Counted from the first letter of the stretch, positions 1 to 7,241 are shown. The stretch: DNA of 32,909 nucleotides from Acidobacteriota bacterium (GCA_003224055.1 QHYE01000028.1:1-32909), one strand, 5' to 3'. Notes: a model not told the origin generated them from the letters alone. A program made the numbers and translations.

Positions 1-1
1 A

Positions 2-148
2 GAGGTCTGGTTTGTCGGCCACGGCATCAAGGATATAGGAAGCAAGGAATCGTTCGTGGTTCTTCTACAAGACCCCTTCGGAAAGGATAATAGAAAGACA
101 CTTTTTGAATCCTTTGAAGGGCGCTGGGCGAGCTCACCCGACTTTTAG
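2..148 (+). CDS. C-terminal fragment of an unrecognised protein
   Basis: An open frame enters from the left window edge (frame 2) and ends at TAG 146-148, leaving 48 residues of C-terminus. The fragment reads EVWFVGHGIKDIGSKESF and then a charged tail ending RWASSPDF. I do not recognise a family. Support for a real gene comes from the uninterrupted frame and from an intrinsic terminator starting 28 bases after the stop (176-205). Confidence 0.45.
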   Translation, partial: EVWFVGHGIKDIGSKESFVVLLQDPFGKDNRKTLFESFEGRWASSPDF

Positions 149-175
149 CCTGATGGCCGCGCGTTAAGAAAGGGT

Positions 176-205
176 GGGGCTGGTTTTCGCTAGCCTCTTT
201 TCTTT
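176..205 (+). terminator. Intrinsic terminator after the first partial gene
   Basis: The arms 176-183 (GGGGCTGG) and 190-197 (CTAGCCTC) form an 8-bp stem with two G-U pairs and a 6-nt loop. The stem is followed by a T-rich run at 198-205. Its position just after the stop at 148 fits termination of the partial gene. Confidence 0.55.
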
Positions 206-210
206 ACTAC

Positions 211-323
211 GGAACCGGGGGACAGACGGGAAGTTTCCCTTTGTCTGAAATCTCGAATCATGATAAACTGAAGGACTCTTATCAAACAAGTATCAGAAAA
301 CGTCCCGTCTGTCCCCGAGTTCC
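211..323. repeat. MITE/REPIN-like inverted-repeat element
   Basis: The 21-bp ends at 211-231 and 303-323 are inverted copies matching at 19 of 21 positions, including a perfect 14-bp core (GGGGACAGACGGGA at 218-231 and its complement at 303-316). The partial match continues inward (GTTT against its complement). The roughly 70 bp between them is A+T-richer and has no ORF. The right end is followed by degenerate copies of GAGTTC at 318, 331, 343 and 353. A 14-bp identical piece of the right end (GTCCCCGAGTTCCC) recurs at 1753-1766. This architecture resembles non-autonomous elements mobilised by REP-associated (Y1) transposases; no transposase is present here. Confidence 0.5.
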
Positions 324-399
324 CGTCTCCGAGTTCCGTCCCGAGTTCCACCGAGTTCTACAGAGTCTGTTTACCTGATCGGACTGAGGTATCAGAAGC

Positions 400-1134
400 T
401 TACTGATCCGTGAGCGCCGGGGAATTGTCCACGGTCACCTTGTTCCGCGGGTCGGGGACATGAATCGTCGTCTCGATCACGTTGGGATACTTGTCTTTCC
501 CTTCCGCGAATGTACCCGCTGCGTTGATTTCGACGTGAACGATATAATCCCCTTCAGGAACTCCGGTGATGTCAATCCATTGGCCACTGAGCTGTTTGAA
601 ATACCAGTCTGCCCAGCCCGAAGTGATACCCTGAAACTTGCAGGTATAGCCGTTGCTCTTGTTGTCGTTGCTGTACTTGAGGAGATCTTCAAGGCAAAAC
701 GCCTGCTTATGCCCTAGTGCGACAACCTTGTGATTCAAGTTCAGGAGCTGATAGTTCGAAAATCCGGAGATGTGATAATGGTTGTGGCAGGGAGAGAAGA
801 CGAAGACTGAATAGTACGGATTGTTGGGATCGGTTGGACTTCCGACAACCAGATCGCCGTCGCCCCCATTGATCAACACCGTGTCAAAGCGCAGCAGTCG
901 GCGGTATCCAGTTCCGCCCACTGAGCCCTCTTGAATTTCGCAACTGGTTGCGTCGAACAGCCGATCCACAATTTCCATTTGGGAGACAAATCGCTTCGGA
1001 TCCACTGTCAGGTCGGGCTTGGCTCCGTTGTCGTAAATAGGAAAAAAGCGAGAAACGTCGGTGCGTTGCGCCCACGCCACGCCGACTACCAATAAAAGCA
1101 AAACCGCGGCGCTGTAAGCAATTTTCCTTTTCAT
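400..1134 (-). CDS. Secreted lysyl oxidase-family protein
   Basis: Encodes 244 aa. ATG at 1134 is chosen because AGGAG lies 8 nt upstream and a signal peptide follows (MKRKIAYSAAVLLLLVVG, cleavage probably after AWA at about residue 22). The family uses copper and a lysyl-tyrosyl-quinone cofactor to oxidise peptidyl-lysine or other primary amines to aldehydes. Visible hallmarks are the copper-site HxHxH (H117, H119, H121 in SPCHNHYH), then GHKQAFCLED around K143, then DWY with Y178, and then GQWIDITGVPEGDYIVHVEIN at about 184-204, matching the animal QWIDITDV-PGNY segment. K143 and Y178 are 35 residues apart, as in the animal cofactor pair. The protein is catalytic-domain only, without SRCR repeats. 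It stands alone with its own promoter (1219-1247). The substrate is unknown. Confidence 0.88.
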   Translation of the reverse strand: MKRKIAYSAAVLLLLVVGVAWAQRTDVSRFFPIYDNGAKPDLTVDPKRFVSQMEIVDRLFDATSCEIQEGSVGGTGYRRLLRFDTVLINGGDGDLVVGSPTDPNNPYYSVFVFSPCHNHYHISGFSNYQLLNLNHKVVALGHKQAFCLEDLLKYSNDNKSNGYTCKFQGITSGWADWYFKQLSGQWIDITGVPEGDYIVHVEINAAGTFAEGKDKYPNVIETTIHVPDPRNKVTVDNSPALTDQ

Positions 1135-1218
1135 CGCAGATTCTCCTTTGTCCGAGGTTCTACCGCTGGAGCCCGAAATCCTACTGCACATCGAAGGAGA
1201 CCGGTGAGACGTGCGGGG

Positions 1219-1247
1219 AGCATACTCAGAAGTCCCAGGTTCGTCAA
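1219..1247 (-). promoter_or_regulatory. Sigma70-type promoter of the lysyl oxidase gene
   Basis: Reading the minus strand, TTGACG (-35, 1247-1242) is separated by exactly 17 bp from TATGCT (-10, 1224-1219). Transcription would start near 1212, giving a leader of about 78 nt before ATG 1134. Confidence 0.6.
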
Positions 1248-1523
1248 TTAGTCCTATGGCGCCTACCGCCATCGAGGGCGGATGTGAATTGGGTGGCGCA
1301 ACTCTTTGGCGTTTGGTACTTCAAAGGGTGCGGTCATTCCGCATGTTTACCACTCTTTTCCCTAACGAGCCGCCGACGATAAGGCTGCGGCCTCCAGGGC
1401 TGGCGGCTTGGCGCCCTTGATGACGAGCCAGGGGCAAGCTAGAAACTAGAAATCAGAAACTAGAAATTGGAAAAGGGAGAAGAGAAAGACCCAACCGGGA
1501 ACAGAGAAAAAACCTTGGAGAAT
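1248..1523. other. Non-coding stretch upstream of the lysyl oxidase gene
   Basis: Together with the promoter region, 1135-1523 holds no convincing gene; the short ORFs here lack family signal or a ribosome site. It contains a tandem 14-mer, AGAAACTAGAAATC at 1441-1454 followed by AGAAACTAGAAATT at 1455-1468 (13 of 14 identical), and then purine-rich low-complexity sequence. Confidence 0.5.
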
Positions 1524-1733
1524 TTAGGCGAAGGCCAGGCGACCGCGCGGGGCGGGGATGGGGCGGCCGAGTTCTTTGGGGGTTTCAATCCATTCCTGAA
1601 TGATGATTTCTACGTTGGCGAGAGCTTCCTTGTAGGTTTTTCCATCGGCGCTGCAGCCGGGAAGTTCGGGGACTTCGGCGATAAACCCTTCGTCGGCCTG
1701 ACTCCAGTAGATGATGATCTCGTACCTAGGCAT
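1524..1733 (-). CDS. Orphan HicB-like (antitoxin-fold) protein
   Basis: Encodes 69 aa starting MPRYEIIIYWSQADEGFIAE and continuing VPELPGCSADGKTYKEALANVEIIIQEWIE. This is the single-domain HicB-like fold, in which the EGFIAEVPELPGC strand-turn and the helix after GKTYKEA are typical. In type II HicAB modules HicB neutralises the HicA mRNA interferase. No hicA is visible on either side: downstream is non-coding and upstream is the LamG-like gene, so this is either a solitary HicB-like protein or a remnant. There is no added DNA-binding domain. ATG 1733 was chosen over the upstream extension because the family fold begins there; GGGGGA precedes it. A fragment of the 211-323 repeat lies between this start and the neighbouring gene. 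Confidence 0.75.
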   Translation of the reverse strand: MPRYEIIIYWSQADEGFIAEVPELPGCSADGKTYKEALANVEIIIQEWIETPKELGRPIPAPRGRLAFA

Positions 1734-1752
1734 CGGCTTCCCCCGCCAAGCG

Positions 1753-1777
1753 GTCCCCGAGTTCCCCCGAGTTCCCA
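1753..1777. repeat. Fragment of the 211-323 element end
   Basis: GTCCCCGAGTTCCC (1753-1766) is identical to 311-324, and a second CCCGAGTTCCC follows immediately. It occupies the 56-bp gap between the HicB-like gene and the LamG-like gene. Confidence 0.45.
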
Positions 1778-1789
1778 ACACCTTGGCAG

Positions 1790-2479
1790 TCAGGGGGTAA
1801 CCTTCAGATCTGCAAAATGCGCAATGGTTCCCGGCCCGACCCAAAGGGCGATTGCACCGTTCACGGGTGATTGCTTAAGGTCGTTCACGATGAGCGCAGG
1901 TTGTTCCGCTCCGTTGACATAGAGGCGCGCGCGCGATCCAGCGACCTGGATTTTCATTTGCGTCCACTGGCCGGGGATCAAATCGGCATAGGATTCATAC
2001 TTTCCTGGAGTGTCCGACCGGAGTTTTTGCCACCCGAATCCGGGTATGGAGATGTACTGCACAGAATGGTTTCGTTGCAATTGGTCGTCGGCTCGCCCGT
2101 TCTTTGGGCGCAAGTAGAAGCACTCGAAATGGGACCTGTCCGCAGGGATGCGAAACGCAATACCGACAAAGCCCCGCGCCGTCGGTGGCGCGTCAGGTGC
2201 AGTGTCACCACTCAGGTTCACTTCAATGGTGCCATCCTGAAAGGAGCTTCCTGGAACGACGGCGAAACGGCCAGCATCATCCAGATCCTGTGGACCGGCA
2301 TCGCTAACACGCATGGCGCCGCGGCCTAGATGCGTGACTGGCTCCACTTTGACGTTGTGTAGTTCGAGCTTGTCCAGGGCGAGACTCGCCGGTTTTTGTC
2401 GCTCTTGACCCCCTGATTGTGCCCCTGAACTAATCAAGAGAACGGCTAACGTAAAAACACAGGTCGATTCGGATTTCAT
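1790..2479 (-). CDS. Secreted LamG/DUF1080-like (concanavalin A-fold) protein
   Basis: Encodes 229 aa. The N-terminal signal peptide (MKSESTCVFTLAVLLISSGA) indicates export. The rest reads like a jelly-roll laminin-G or 3-keto-disaccharide-hydrolase-like domain: GTIEVNLSG near residue 85, GFVGIAFRI near 103, HFECFYLRPKNGRADDQ near 117, a GQWTQMKIQVAGSRARLYVNG strand pair near 172-192, and a closing GTIAHFADLKV strand. Such domains bind or cleave carbohydrate in secreted or periplasmic proteins; I see no assignable catalytic residues. Start ATG 2479 follows GAGAGGGA at good spacing. It is divergent from the acyl-CoA dehydrogenase across 106 bp. Confidence in the fold is good, in activity low. 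Confidence 0.72.
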   Translation of the reverse strand: MKSESTCVFTLAVLLISSGAQSGGQERQKPASLALDKLELHNVKVEPVTHLGRGAMRVSDAGPQDLDDAGRFAVVPGSSFQDGTIEVNLSGDTAPDAPPTARGFVGIAFRIPADRSHFECFYLRPKNGRADDQLQRNHSVQYISIPGFGWQKLRSDTPGKYESYADLIPGQWTQMKIQVAGSRARLYVNGAEQPALIVNDLKQSPVNGAIALWVGPGTIAHFADLKVTP

Positions 2480-2552
2480 TGGTCCCTCTCTTCCATTGCG
2501 CTTTTGAACCTTGAACTCTTGGACCTCCCGCCCCGCCTTCTGCTTGCTGCCT

Positions 2553-2562
2553 GGCTATGCTA
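2553..2562 (+). promoter_or_regulatory. Possible -10 element for acyl-CoA dehydrogenase
   Basis: GCTATGCTAGC (TATGCT at 2556-2561) lies about 25 bp before the start at 2586. It resembles GCTATACTAGC before the CYTH gene (27889-27899). No good -35 is seen at 17 bp, so this is weak evidence. Confidence 0.3.
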
Positions 2563-2585
2563 GCATCGGGCTTACACTATTCCCG

Positions 2586-3737
2586 ATGGATTTTGCGCTT
2601 AACGACCACCAAAAACTGATTCGCGATACCGTCCGCCAATTCATGGAGGCGGAAGTGCGCGCGTCCGTCAAGGAGATGGAGAAGGAAGAAAAATTTCCGG
2701 CGGAGGCGATTAAGAAACTCGGCGAGATGGGCTGCTGCGGGATGCTCGTGCCGGAAGCGTGGGGCGGGCCGGGATTCGACACGGTTTCGTATGTGCTGAT
2801 GCTGGAGGAAGTAGCGCGCGTGTTCACGGCGCTGTCCACCGCGCTGGGAGTGACGAATTCGGCGGTGCAGGCGCCGCTGCTGCTGTTTGGCACCGAAGCG
2901 CAAAAGAAAAAATATTTGAGGCGCATGGCGACGGGAGAAACGCTTGGCGCATTTTGTTTGACGGAGCCTGCTGCTGGTTCCGACGCCGCGGGAATTCAGG
3001 CGCGCGCGGTGCGCGTTGGCGATTGCTACAAGCTCAACGGAACGAAGACCTGGGTGACGAACGGCAGCGTAGCCGGCGTGCTGCTGGTTTTTGCGAAGAC
3101 CGATCCCGCGGCGGGCGGGAAAGGCATCAGTGCGTTTCTGGTGGAGCCGGGATTCGCTGGTTTTCGGGCCGGGCGGCATGAGGACAAGATGGGGCAGCGG
3201 TCGTCGCCGTCGGTTGAAATTTTGCTGAATGATTGCGTGGTGCCGGTGGAGAATCGGCTGGGCGAAGAGGGGCAGGGGTTGAAGATTGCGCTGAGCGCGC
3301 TGGACGGCGGGCGCATCGGGATTGCGGCGCAGGCTGTCGGCTTGGCGCAAGGCGCGCTGGAAGAAACCGTTAAGTATGCGAAGCAGCGCGCGGCGTTTGG
3401 GAAGAAGATTGCGGAGTTTCAGGCGATTCAGTGGATGATTGCGGACATGCAGACGGAGATTGAGGCGGCGCGCGGGCTGACGCATTACGCCGCTTGGCTG
3501 AAGGATGCGCATCCCACGAAAGTGGGCGCAAGCGCTTCCAAGGCCAAGCTTTACGCCAGCGAGATGGTGAACCGGGTGGTGTATAAGGCGGTGCAGGTGC
3601 ATGGCAGCGCGGGGTATTCGCGGGAGACGGATGTGGAGCGCATGTACCGGGATGCGCGGGTGATTACGATCTATGAGGGGACGAGCGAAGTGCAGCGGAT
3701 GATCATTGCGCGCGAGCTGCTTGGTAAAGCTAGTTGA
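2586..3737 (+). CDS. Acyl-CoA dehydrogenase
   Basis: Encodes 383 aa, the usual length of short- to medium-chain acyl-CoA dehydrogenases, which are FAD enzymes introducing the alpha-beta double bond in acyl-CoA oxidation and pass electrons to ETF. Signature 1 is CLTEPAAGSDAAG at 124-136, signature 2 runs from QVHGSAGY (337) to YRD (356), and the catalytic base is E364 in IYEGTSEVQ. The N-terminal helical domain covers about 1-120, the beta domain 121-230 and the C-terminal helical domain the remainder. ATG 2586 is used because family similarity begins at MDFALNDHQKLIRD; the frame opens earlier at 2511 but that extension looks non-coding. No strong ribosome site is seen. The exact chain-length specificity cannot be read from the sequence. 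Confidence 0.93.
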   Translation: MDFALNDHQKLIRDTVRQFMEAEVRASVKEMEKEEKFPAEAIKKLGEMGCCGMLVPEAWGGPGFDTVSYVLMLEEVARVFTALSTALGVTNSAVQAPLLLFGTEAQKKKYLRRMATGETLGAFCLTEPAAGSDAAGIQARAVRVGDCYKLNGTKTWVTNGSVAGVLLVFAKTDPAAGGKGISAFLVEPGFAGFRAGRHEDKMGQRSSPSVEILLNDCVVPVENRLGEEGQGLKIALSALDGGRIGIAAQAVGLAQGALEETVKYAKQRAAFGKKIAEFQAIQWMIADMQTEIEAARGLTHYAAWLKDAHPTKVGASASKAKLYASEMVNRVVYKAVQVHGSAGYSRETDVERMYRDARVITIYEGTSEVQRMIIARELLGKAS

Positions 3738-3740
3738 GAT

Positions 3741-3808
3741 GCAGAGGCCGGGCTTTAGCCCGGCGCTGTCGCTTGTAGTGGCCGGTCTCAGACCGGTGTC
3801 TTTCTTTC
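3741..3808. repeat. Palindromic repeat pair, possible terminator
   Basis: Two palindromes follow the acyl-CoA dehydrogenase stop: CCGGGCTTTAGCCCGG (3748-3763) and CCGGTCTCAGACCGG (3782-3796) with a pyrimidine-rich tail, which could terminate transcription. The second lies in a 26-bp block (3773-3798) that recurs inverted at 8198-8224 with one indel, so it is a dispersed repeat. Confidence 0.65.
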
Positions 3809-3837
3809 GAATGAGGGATTGAGATTCTCCTCGCACA

Positions 3838-5172
3838 ATGCGCTCGGAGGTGAAGAGGTTGACGACAGGGGCTGAAGGAAAAAAGAGCCGAGTCTTGAGC
3901 GGGATGCGACCGACGGGGCGGCTGCACATTGGGCATTATTTCGGCGCGTTGCAGAATTGGGTGCGGCTGCAGAATGATCCTTCCTACGAGTGCTTCTACT
4001 TTATTGCGGATTGGCATGCGCTGACGAGCGACTATGCGGATTCGTCAGCGATTGCGGAGAACACGCTGCAGATTATGATTGATTATTTGGCGGCGGGGTT
4101 GGATCCGCAGAAGAGCGTGATTTTTCAGCAGTCGGTGATTCCGGAGCATGCGGAGTTGCATTTGTTGTTGTCCATGGTGACGCCGCTGGGGTGGTTGGAG
4201 CGGGTGCCGACGTACAAAGAGGCGCTGGAGAATGTGAAGGATAAGGATCTGCACAATTACGGGTTCCTCGGGTATCCGGTGCTGCAGACGGCGGACATTG
4301 TGATTTACAGTCCACCCGCCGAGGCGGGCAAGAAGGCCGCGCCACTTTACGTGCCGGTCGGCGAGGATCAGGTTTCGCACGTGGAGATTTCCCACGAAAT
4401 TGTACGGCGGTTCAACCTCTTTTATGGATTCGAACTGGACGAGACTCTGCGGAGCAAGAGTTCGGCGGGCCTTTGCGGAAACTTCTGCCTGGCCCTGGGA
4501 ATTCATGGACACACGCCCTCCATGCTTGATTTTCCGCTGGGCTCGGAGAAGTGGGCCGAGTTTGTCTCGCGCGTGAGAGCACGCATATTAGAAATAGGAA
4601 TTGATAACGCCATTGAACACCTGAAGGCTGGGGCAGTGGCGGACATGGTCAAATTTGCACCCGTGTTGCAGGAGCCCGAAGTAAAGCTGACGCTGACGCC
4701 GAGGATCCCCGGGACGGACGGGCGGAAGATGTCGAAGAGTTATGGGAATGCGATTACGCTGAGCGAGAGCGACGCGGACATTCGGGCGAAGACGAAGGTG
4801 ATGGTGACGGACCCGGCGCGGAAGCGGCGGACGGATCCGGGAAATCCGGACGTGTGTCCGGTGTATGACTGGCATAAACTGTTCTCGACGCGAGAAACGC
4901 TGAAATGGGCGGCGGAGGGTTGCCGGACCGCGGGGATTGGATGCATCGAGTGCAAGGCGAAGATGGCTGATCATTTGATTGAGTGGATTGCGCCGGTGCG
5001 AGAGCGACGAGTGGATTATGAGAAGCATCCCGGGCGGGCGCTGGAGATTTTGGATGAAGGGTCGAAGAAGGCGCGGAAGGTGGCAAAGGGAACGATGGAG
5101 CGGGTGAGGGAGTCGGTTTTTGGTTGGGAGAAAAAACGAGACGAAATTAGAAATAGTGAAGTAACGAGGTAA
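3838..5172 (+). CDS. trpS: Tryptophanyl-tRNA synthetase with a large insertion
   Basis: Class I synthetase charging tRNA-Trp. Motifs are HIGH at 30-33 (GRLHIGHYFGAL), the GEDQ loop at 175-178 and KMSKS at 297-301 (DGRKMSKSYGN). At 444 aa it is about 100 residues longer than typical bacterial TrpRS. The excess is mainly an in-frame block at about 198-276 (nt 4429-4665) between RRFNLFYG and EPEVKLTLTPRIPG, which are normally nearly adjacent. A smaller insert (SPPAEAGKKAAP, about 158-169) precedes the GEDQ strand and is encoded around a perfect CCCGCC-GA-GGCGGG palindrome (4315-4328). Both synthetase motifs are intact, so the enzyme is probably active. The start is uncertain: ATG 3838 has no ribosome site, whereas TTG 3859 has GGAGG 8 nt upstream. 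The C-terminal tail is low-complexity. Confidence 0.93.
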   Translation: MRSEVKRLTTGAEGKKSRVLSGMRPTGRLHIGHYFGALQNWVRLQNDPSYECFYFIADWHALTSDYADSSAIAENTLQIMIDYLAAGLDPQKSVIFQQSVIPEHAELHLLLSMVTPLGWLERVPTYKEALENVKDKDLHNYGFLGYPVLQTADIVIYSPPAEAGKKAAPLYVPVGEDQVSHVEISHEIVRRFNLFYGFELDETLRSKSSAGLCGNFCLALGIHGHTPSMLDFPLGSEKWAEFVSRVRARILEIGIDNAIEHLKAGAVADMVKFAPVLQEPEVKLTLTPRIPGTDGRKMSKSYGNAITLSESDADIRAKTKVMVTDPARKRRTDPGNPDVCPVYDWHKLFSTRETLKWAAEGCRTAGIGCIECKAKMADHLIEWIAPVRERRVDYEKHPGRALEILDEGSKKARKVAKGTMERVRESVFGWEKKRDEIRNSEVTR

Positions 5173-5184
5173 CGAAGGAAGAGA

Positions 5185-5964
5185 ATGGCGACGCCGTACA
5201 AAATCAATATACCGATGTATGAGGGGCCGCTGGACCTGCTGCTGGATTTGATCAAACAGCAGAAGATGAATATTCACGATATTCAGATTTCTAAAATTAC
5301 GGCGCAATATTTGGATTACTTGCACAAACTGGAAGAATTGGACGTGGATGTGTCTTCGGAATTTATTTATATGGCGGCGACGCTGATCTACATCAAATCG
5401 AAGATGCTGCTGCCGCCGGATCCGCTGGCCGGGCCGGAAGAGGCGGAAGATCCGCGGGCGGACCTGGTGCAGCGCTTGGTGGAACACGAGAAATTCAAGA
5501 ATGCGGCGCAGCTTTTGTATCAGAAGCAGCAGATTGAAGAGAATGTGTGGTCGAAGCCGGACAAGTCGCTCTACAACGACGAAGGGACCGAGGGCGATTT
5601 GGTGGTTTCGCTCGTGGATTTGGTGAGAGTGTTCCAGCAGGTGCTGGAGCGGCGGAAGGAAGTGTCGCGGATCGAGCTGCGGCACGAAGAGTTTACCGTG
5701 GCGCAGATGATCGCGCAGATCCGGGCGCAGATTCTGGCAAGCGCGGACAATGCGGTGAATTTAGTTCGGTTTTTTGAGGCTTGCCCTTCGCGGCACGCAA
5801 TGATTGTGGCGTTTTTGGCGGTTCTCGAGATGGTCAAGTTGCAGGCGGTGGCGCTGGCGCAGGAGAAACCGTTTGGGGAGATTCTGGTGCGGAAGCATAA
5901 GATGTTTGATTTGGCGTTTGATGAGGCGGGCGGGATCAAGCAGATTGATGAGGAGTACAGATAG
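5185..5964 (+). CDS. scpA: Segregation and condensation protein A
   Basis: Encodes 259 aa. ScpA is the kleisin bridging SMC heads and ScpB in the bacterial condensin complex, needed for chromosome organisation and segregation. The diagnostic N-terminus (YEGPLDLLLDLIKQQKMNIH, residues 12-31) is followed by DIQISKITAQYL and EFIYMAATLIYIKSKMLLPP, the SMC-neck-binding region. The C-terminal winged helix contains FLAVLEMVKLQAVALAQ. ATG 5185 is preceded by GGAAGAG. It starts 12 nt after trpS ends and is followed by scpB after a repeat-filled gap, the usual scpA-scpB order. Confidence 0.95.
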   Translation: MATPYKINIPMYEGPLDLLLDLIKQQKMNIHDIQISKITAQYLDYLHKLEELDVDVSSEFIYMAATLIYIKSKMLLPPDPLAGPEEAEDPRADLVQRLVEHEKFKNAAQLLYQKQQIEENVWSKPDKSLYNDEGTEGDLVVSLVDLVRVFQQVLERRKEVSRIELRHEEFTVAQMIAQIRAQILASADNAVNLVRFFEACPSRHAMIVAFLAVLEMVKLQAVALAQEKPFGEILVRKHKMFDLAFDEAGGIKQIDEEYR

Positions 5965-6110
5965 GAAGTGACTGGTGATTGGTGACTCGTGACTGGTGAA
6001 GAGAAGAGAGATTTCTCTCTGCGCAGGCCGACCCTTCGCAGGAGCGAAGGGGAAGAGAAATCGTCGGCCTGCTCCGTTCGAAATGACGGGGCGAGGTGGT
6101 TAAGTGGAGG
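5965..6110. repeat. Nested palindromic intergenic repeat between scpA and scpB
   Basis: GCAGGCCGAC (6023-6032) and GTCGGCCTGC (6063-6072) form a perfect 10-bp inverted repeat. It encloses a second perfect 8-bp hairpin, CCCTTCGC-AGGA-GCGAAGGG (6032-6051); the two share base 6032. It is flanked by short TGACTGGTGA-like reiterations (5967-5998) and by TCGAAATGACGGGG, which resembles the ends of other dispersed palindromes such as 8101-8108. Confidence 0.6.
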
Positions 6111-6146
6111 GAAGCCAGGGATAGATCGACTGAGCATGAGGCCAAG

Positions 6147-6896
6147 ATGACTAACGAAGAGAGAAGAGCGGCGTTGGAAGCGATTATTTATGCGGCGGAT
6201 GAGCCGGCGACGATCGAGCAACTGGCGAGGGCGCTGGGGGAAGAGAAATTGGCGGTGCAGGCTTCGCTGGATGAGCTGGTGGCGAGCTATGCGAGCGAAG
6301 AGCGCGGGATCGAGATTCGCAGGGTGGCGGGCGGGTACAAACTGTTCACCAAGCCGCAGCAACATGACGTGGTGCGGCGGTTCATCAAGAGCTTGCGGCC
6401 GCCGCTGCGGCTCTCCATGCCGGCGCTGGAGACGCTGGCGGTGATTGCGTACAAGCAGCCGGTGACTTCGCCGGAGATTTCGGAGATCCGCGGGGTGAAT
6501 ACGGCGGGGGTGATCAGCACGCTGCTGGACAAGCATTTGATTACCACGGCGGGACGGAAAGAAGTGATGGGGCGGCCGATTCTTTATAAGACGTCGAAGG
6601 AGTTTTTGCTGCGGTTTGGATTGAGCGATTTGGACGAGTTGCCAAGCTTGAAGGAGTTTGAGGCGCTGGCGCGGGAGGCGCTGGGGAGTGATGAGGGGTT
6701 TGCACCGGCGGAATCGGTGGAGATGGGGGATCATTCGCATGAAACTCCATCGGACGCCATCGCGCACGTCGGGGAAGAGCTAGCCGAGGCAGAAGCACAA
6801 CGCGAACACGAGGCTGCAGCGACATCCGAAGGCATGCCCTCCGGCCAACTGGATGAAGATCCGCCGGCGGTAAAGTCTACGGCGGCAGGCGAGTGA
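6147..6896 (+). CDS. scpB: Segregation and condensation protein B
   Basis: Encodes 249 aa. ScpB forms a dimer of tandem winged helices that clamps ScpA in SMC-ScpAB. The first winged helix covers about 1-80 (EAIIYAADEPATIEQLARAL, then GGYKLFTKP), the second about 85-165 (LSMPALETLAVIAYKQPVT, then GRPILYKTSKEFLLRFGL), which is the family core. The last 60 residues are an acidic, Ala/Glu-rich tail of low complexity. ATG 6147 (MTNEERRAALEA) is chosen with GAGG 6 nt upstream; the frame extends to 6096 but that part lies next to repeat sequence. Confidence 0.93.
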   Translation: MTNEERRAALEAIIYAADEPATIEQLARALGEEKLAVQASLDELVASYASEERGIEIRRVAGGYKLFTKPQQHDVVRRFIKSLRPPLRLSMPALETLAVIAYKQPVTSPEISEIRGVNTAGVISTLLDKHLITTAGRKEVMGRPILYKTSKEFLLRFGLSDLDELPSLKEFEALAREALGSDEGFAPAESVEMGDHSHETPSDAIAHVGEELAEAEAQREHEAAATSEGMPSGQLDEDPPAVKSTAAGE

Positions 6897-6917
6897 CTTA
6901 GGGTTCGAACTCATAGG

Positions 6918-7241
6918 GTGGTTGCACACTTGGGAAGCAAACATAAACAACTCACGGCCATGCTGGCCATGCTCGGACTGGCGATTGGATATGCACTCTT
7001 CGCTTACCTCGAACTTACAAGTTCCCATTTGGGTGAGCGGAGCGATCTCCTACTGCTGGTAGGGAACATCCTTTGTCCACCTGCCCTCTTGTCAATTTTC
7101 CTGTTCGACTTGAATGCGCATGCAGTTGAGGCTTTTATCGCCTGGTCGATCATTGCGCTCCTGAACGCGGGCTTCTACGCAGTGATTGGAAAACTGATTG
7201 GAAGATTTCTACTGCGGAAGCCACAACCCACTGCAAACTGA
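6918..7241 (+). CDS. Small three-helix membrane protein, unknown function
   Basis: Encodes 107 aa from GTG 6918. Three hydrophobic segments are visible at about 12-33, 42-63 and 69-99, the last followed by a basic end (GRFLLRKPQP). I do not recognise the family. It lies between scpB and the first pseudouridine synthase on the same strand, 21 nt after scpB, and may simply ride on that transcript. No good ribosome site is seen; ATG 6960 is an alternative that would shorten the first helix. Confidence 0.5.
   Translation: MVAHLGSKHKQLTAMLAMLGLAIGYALFAYLELTSSHLGERSDLLLLVGNILCPPALLSIFLFDLNAHAVEAFIAWSIIALLNAGFYAVIGKLIGRFLLRKPQPTAN

Noticed and set aside
1441-1468. Tandem 14-mer as a CRISPR or regulatory array
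   Set aside because: Only two adjacent units without spacers; simple low-complexity duplication.
2577-3929. Long minus-strand ORF (450 codons) opposite acyl-CoA dehydrogenase
   Set aside because: Composition is His/Arg/Pro-rich, the mirror of a GC-rich coding strand, with no family motif; the plus-strand gene is certain.
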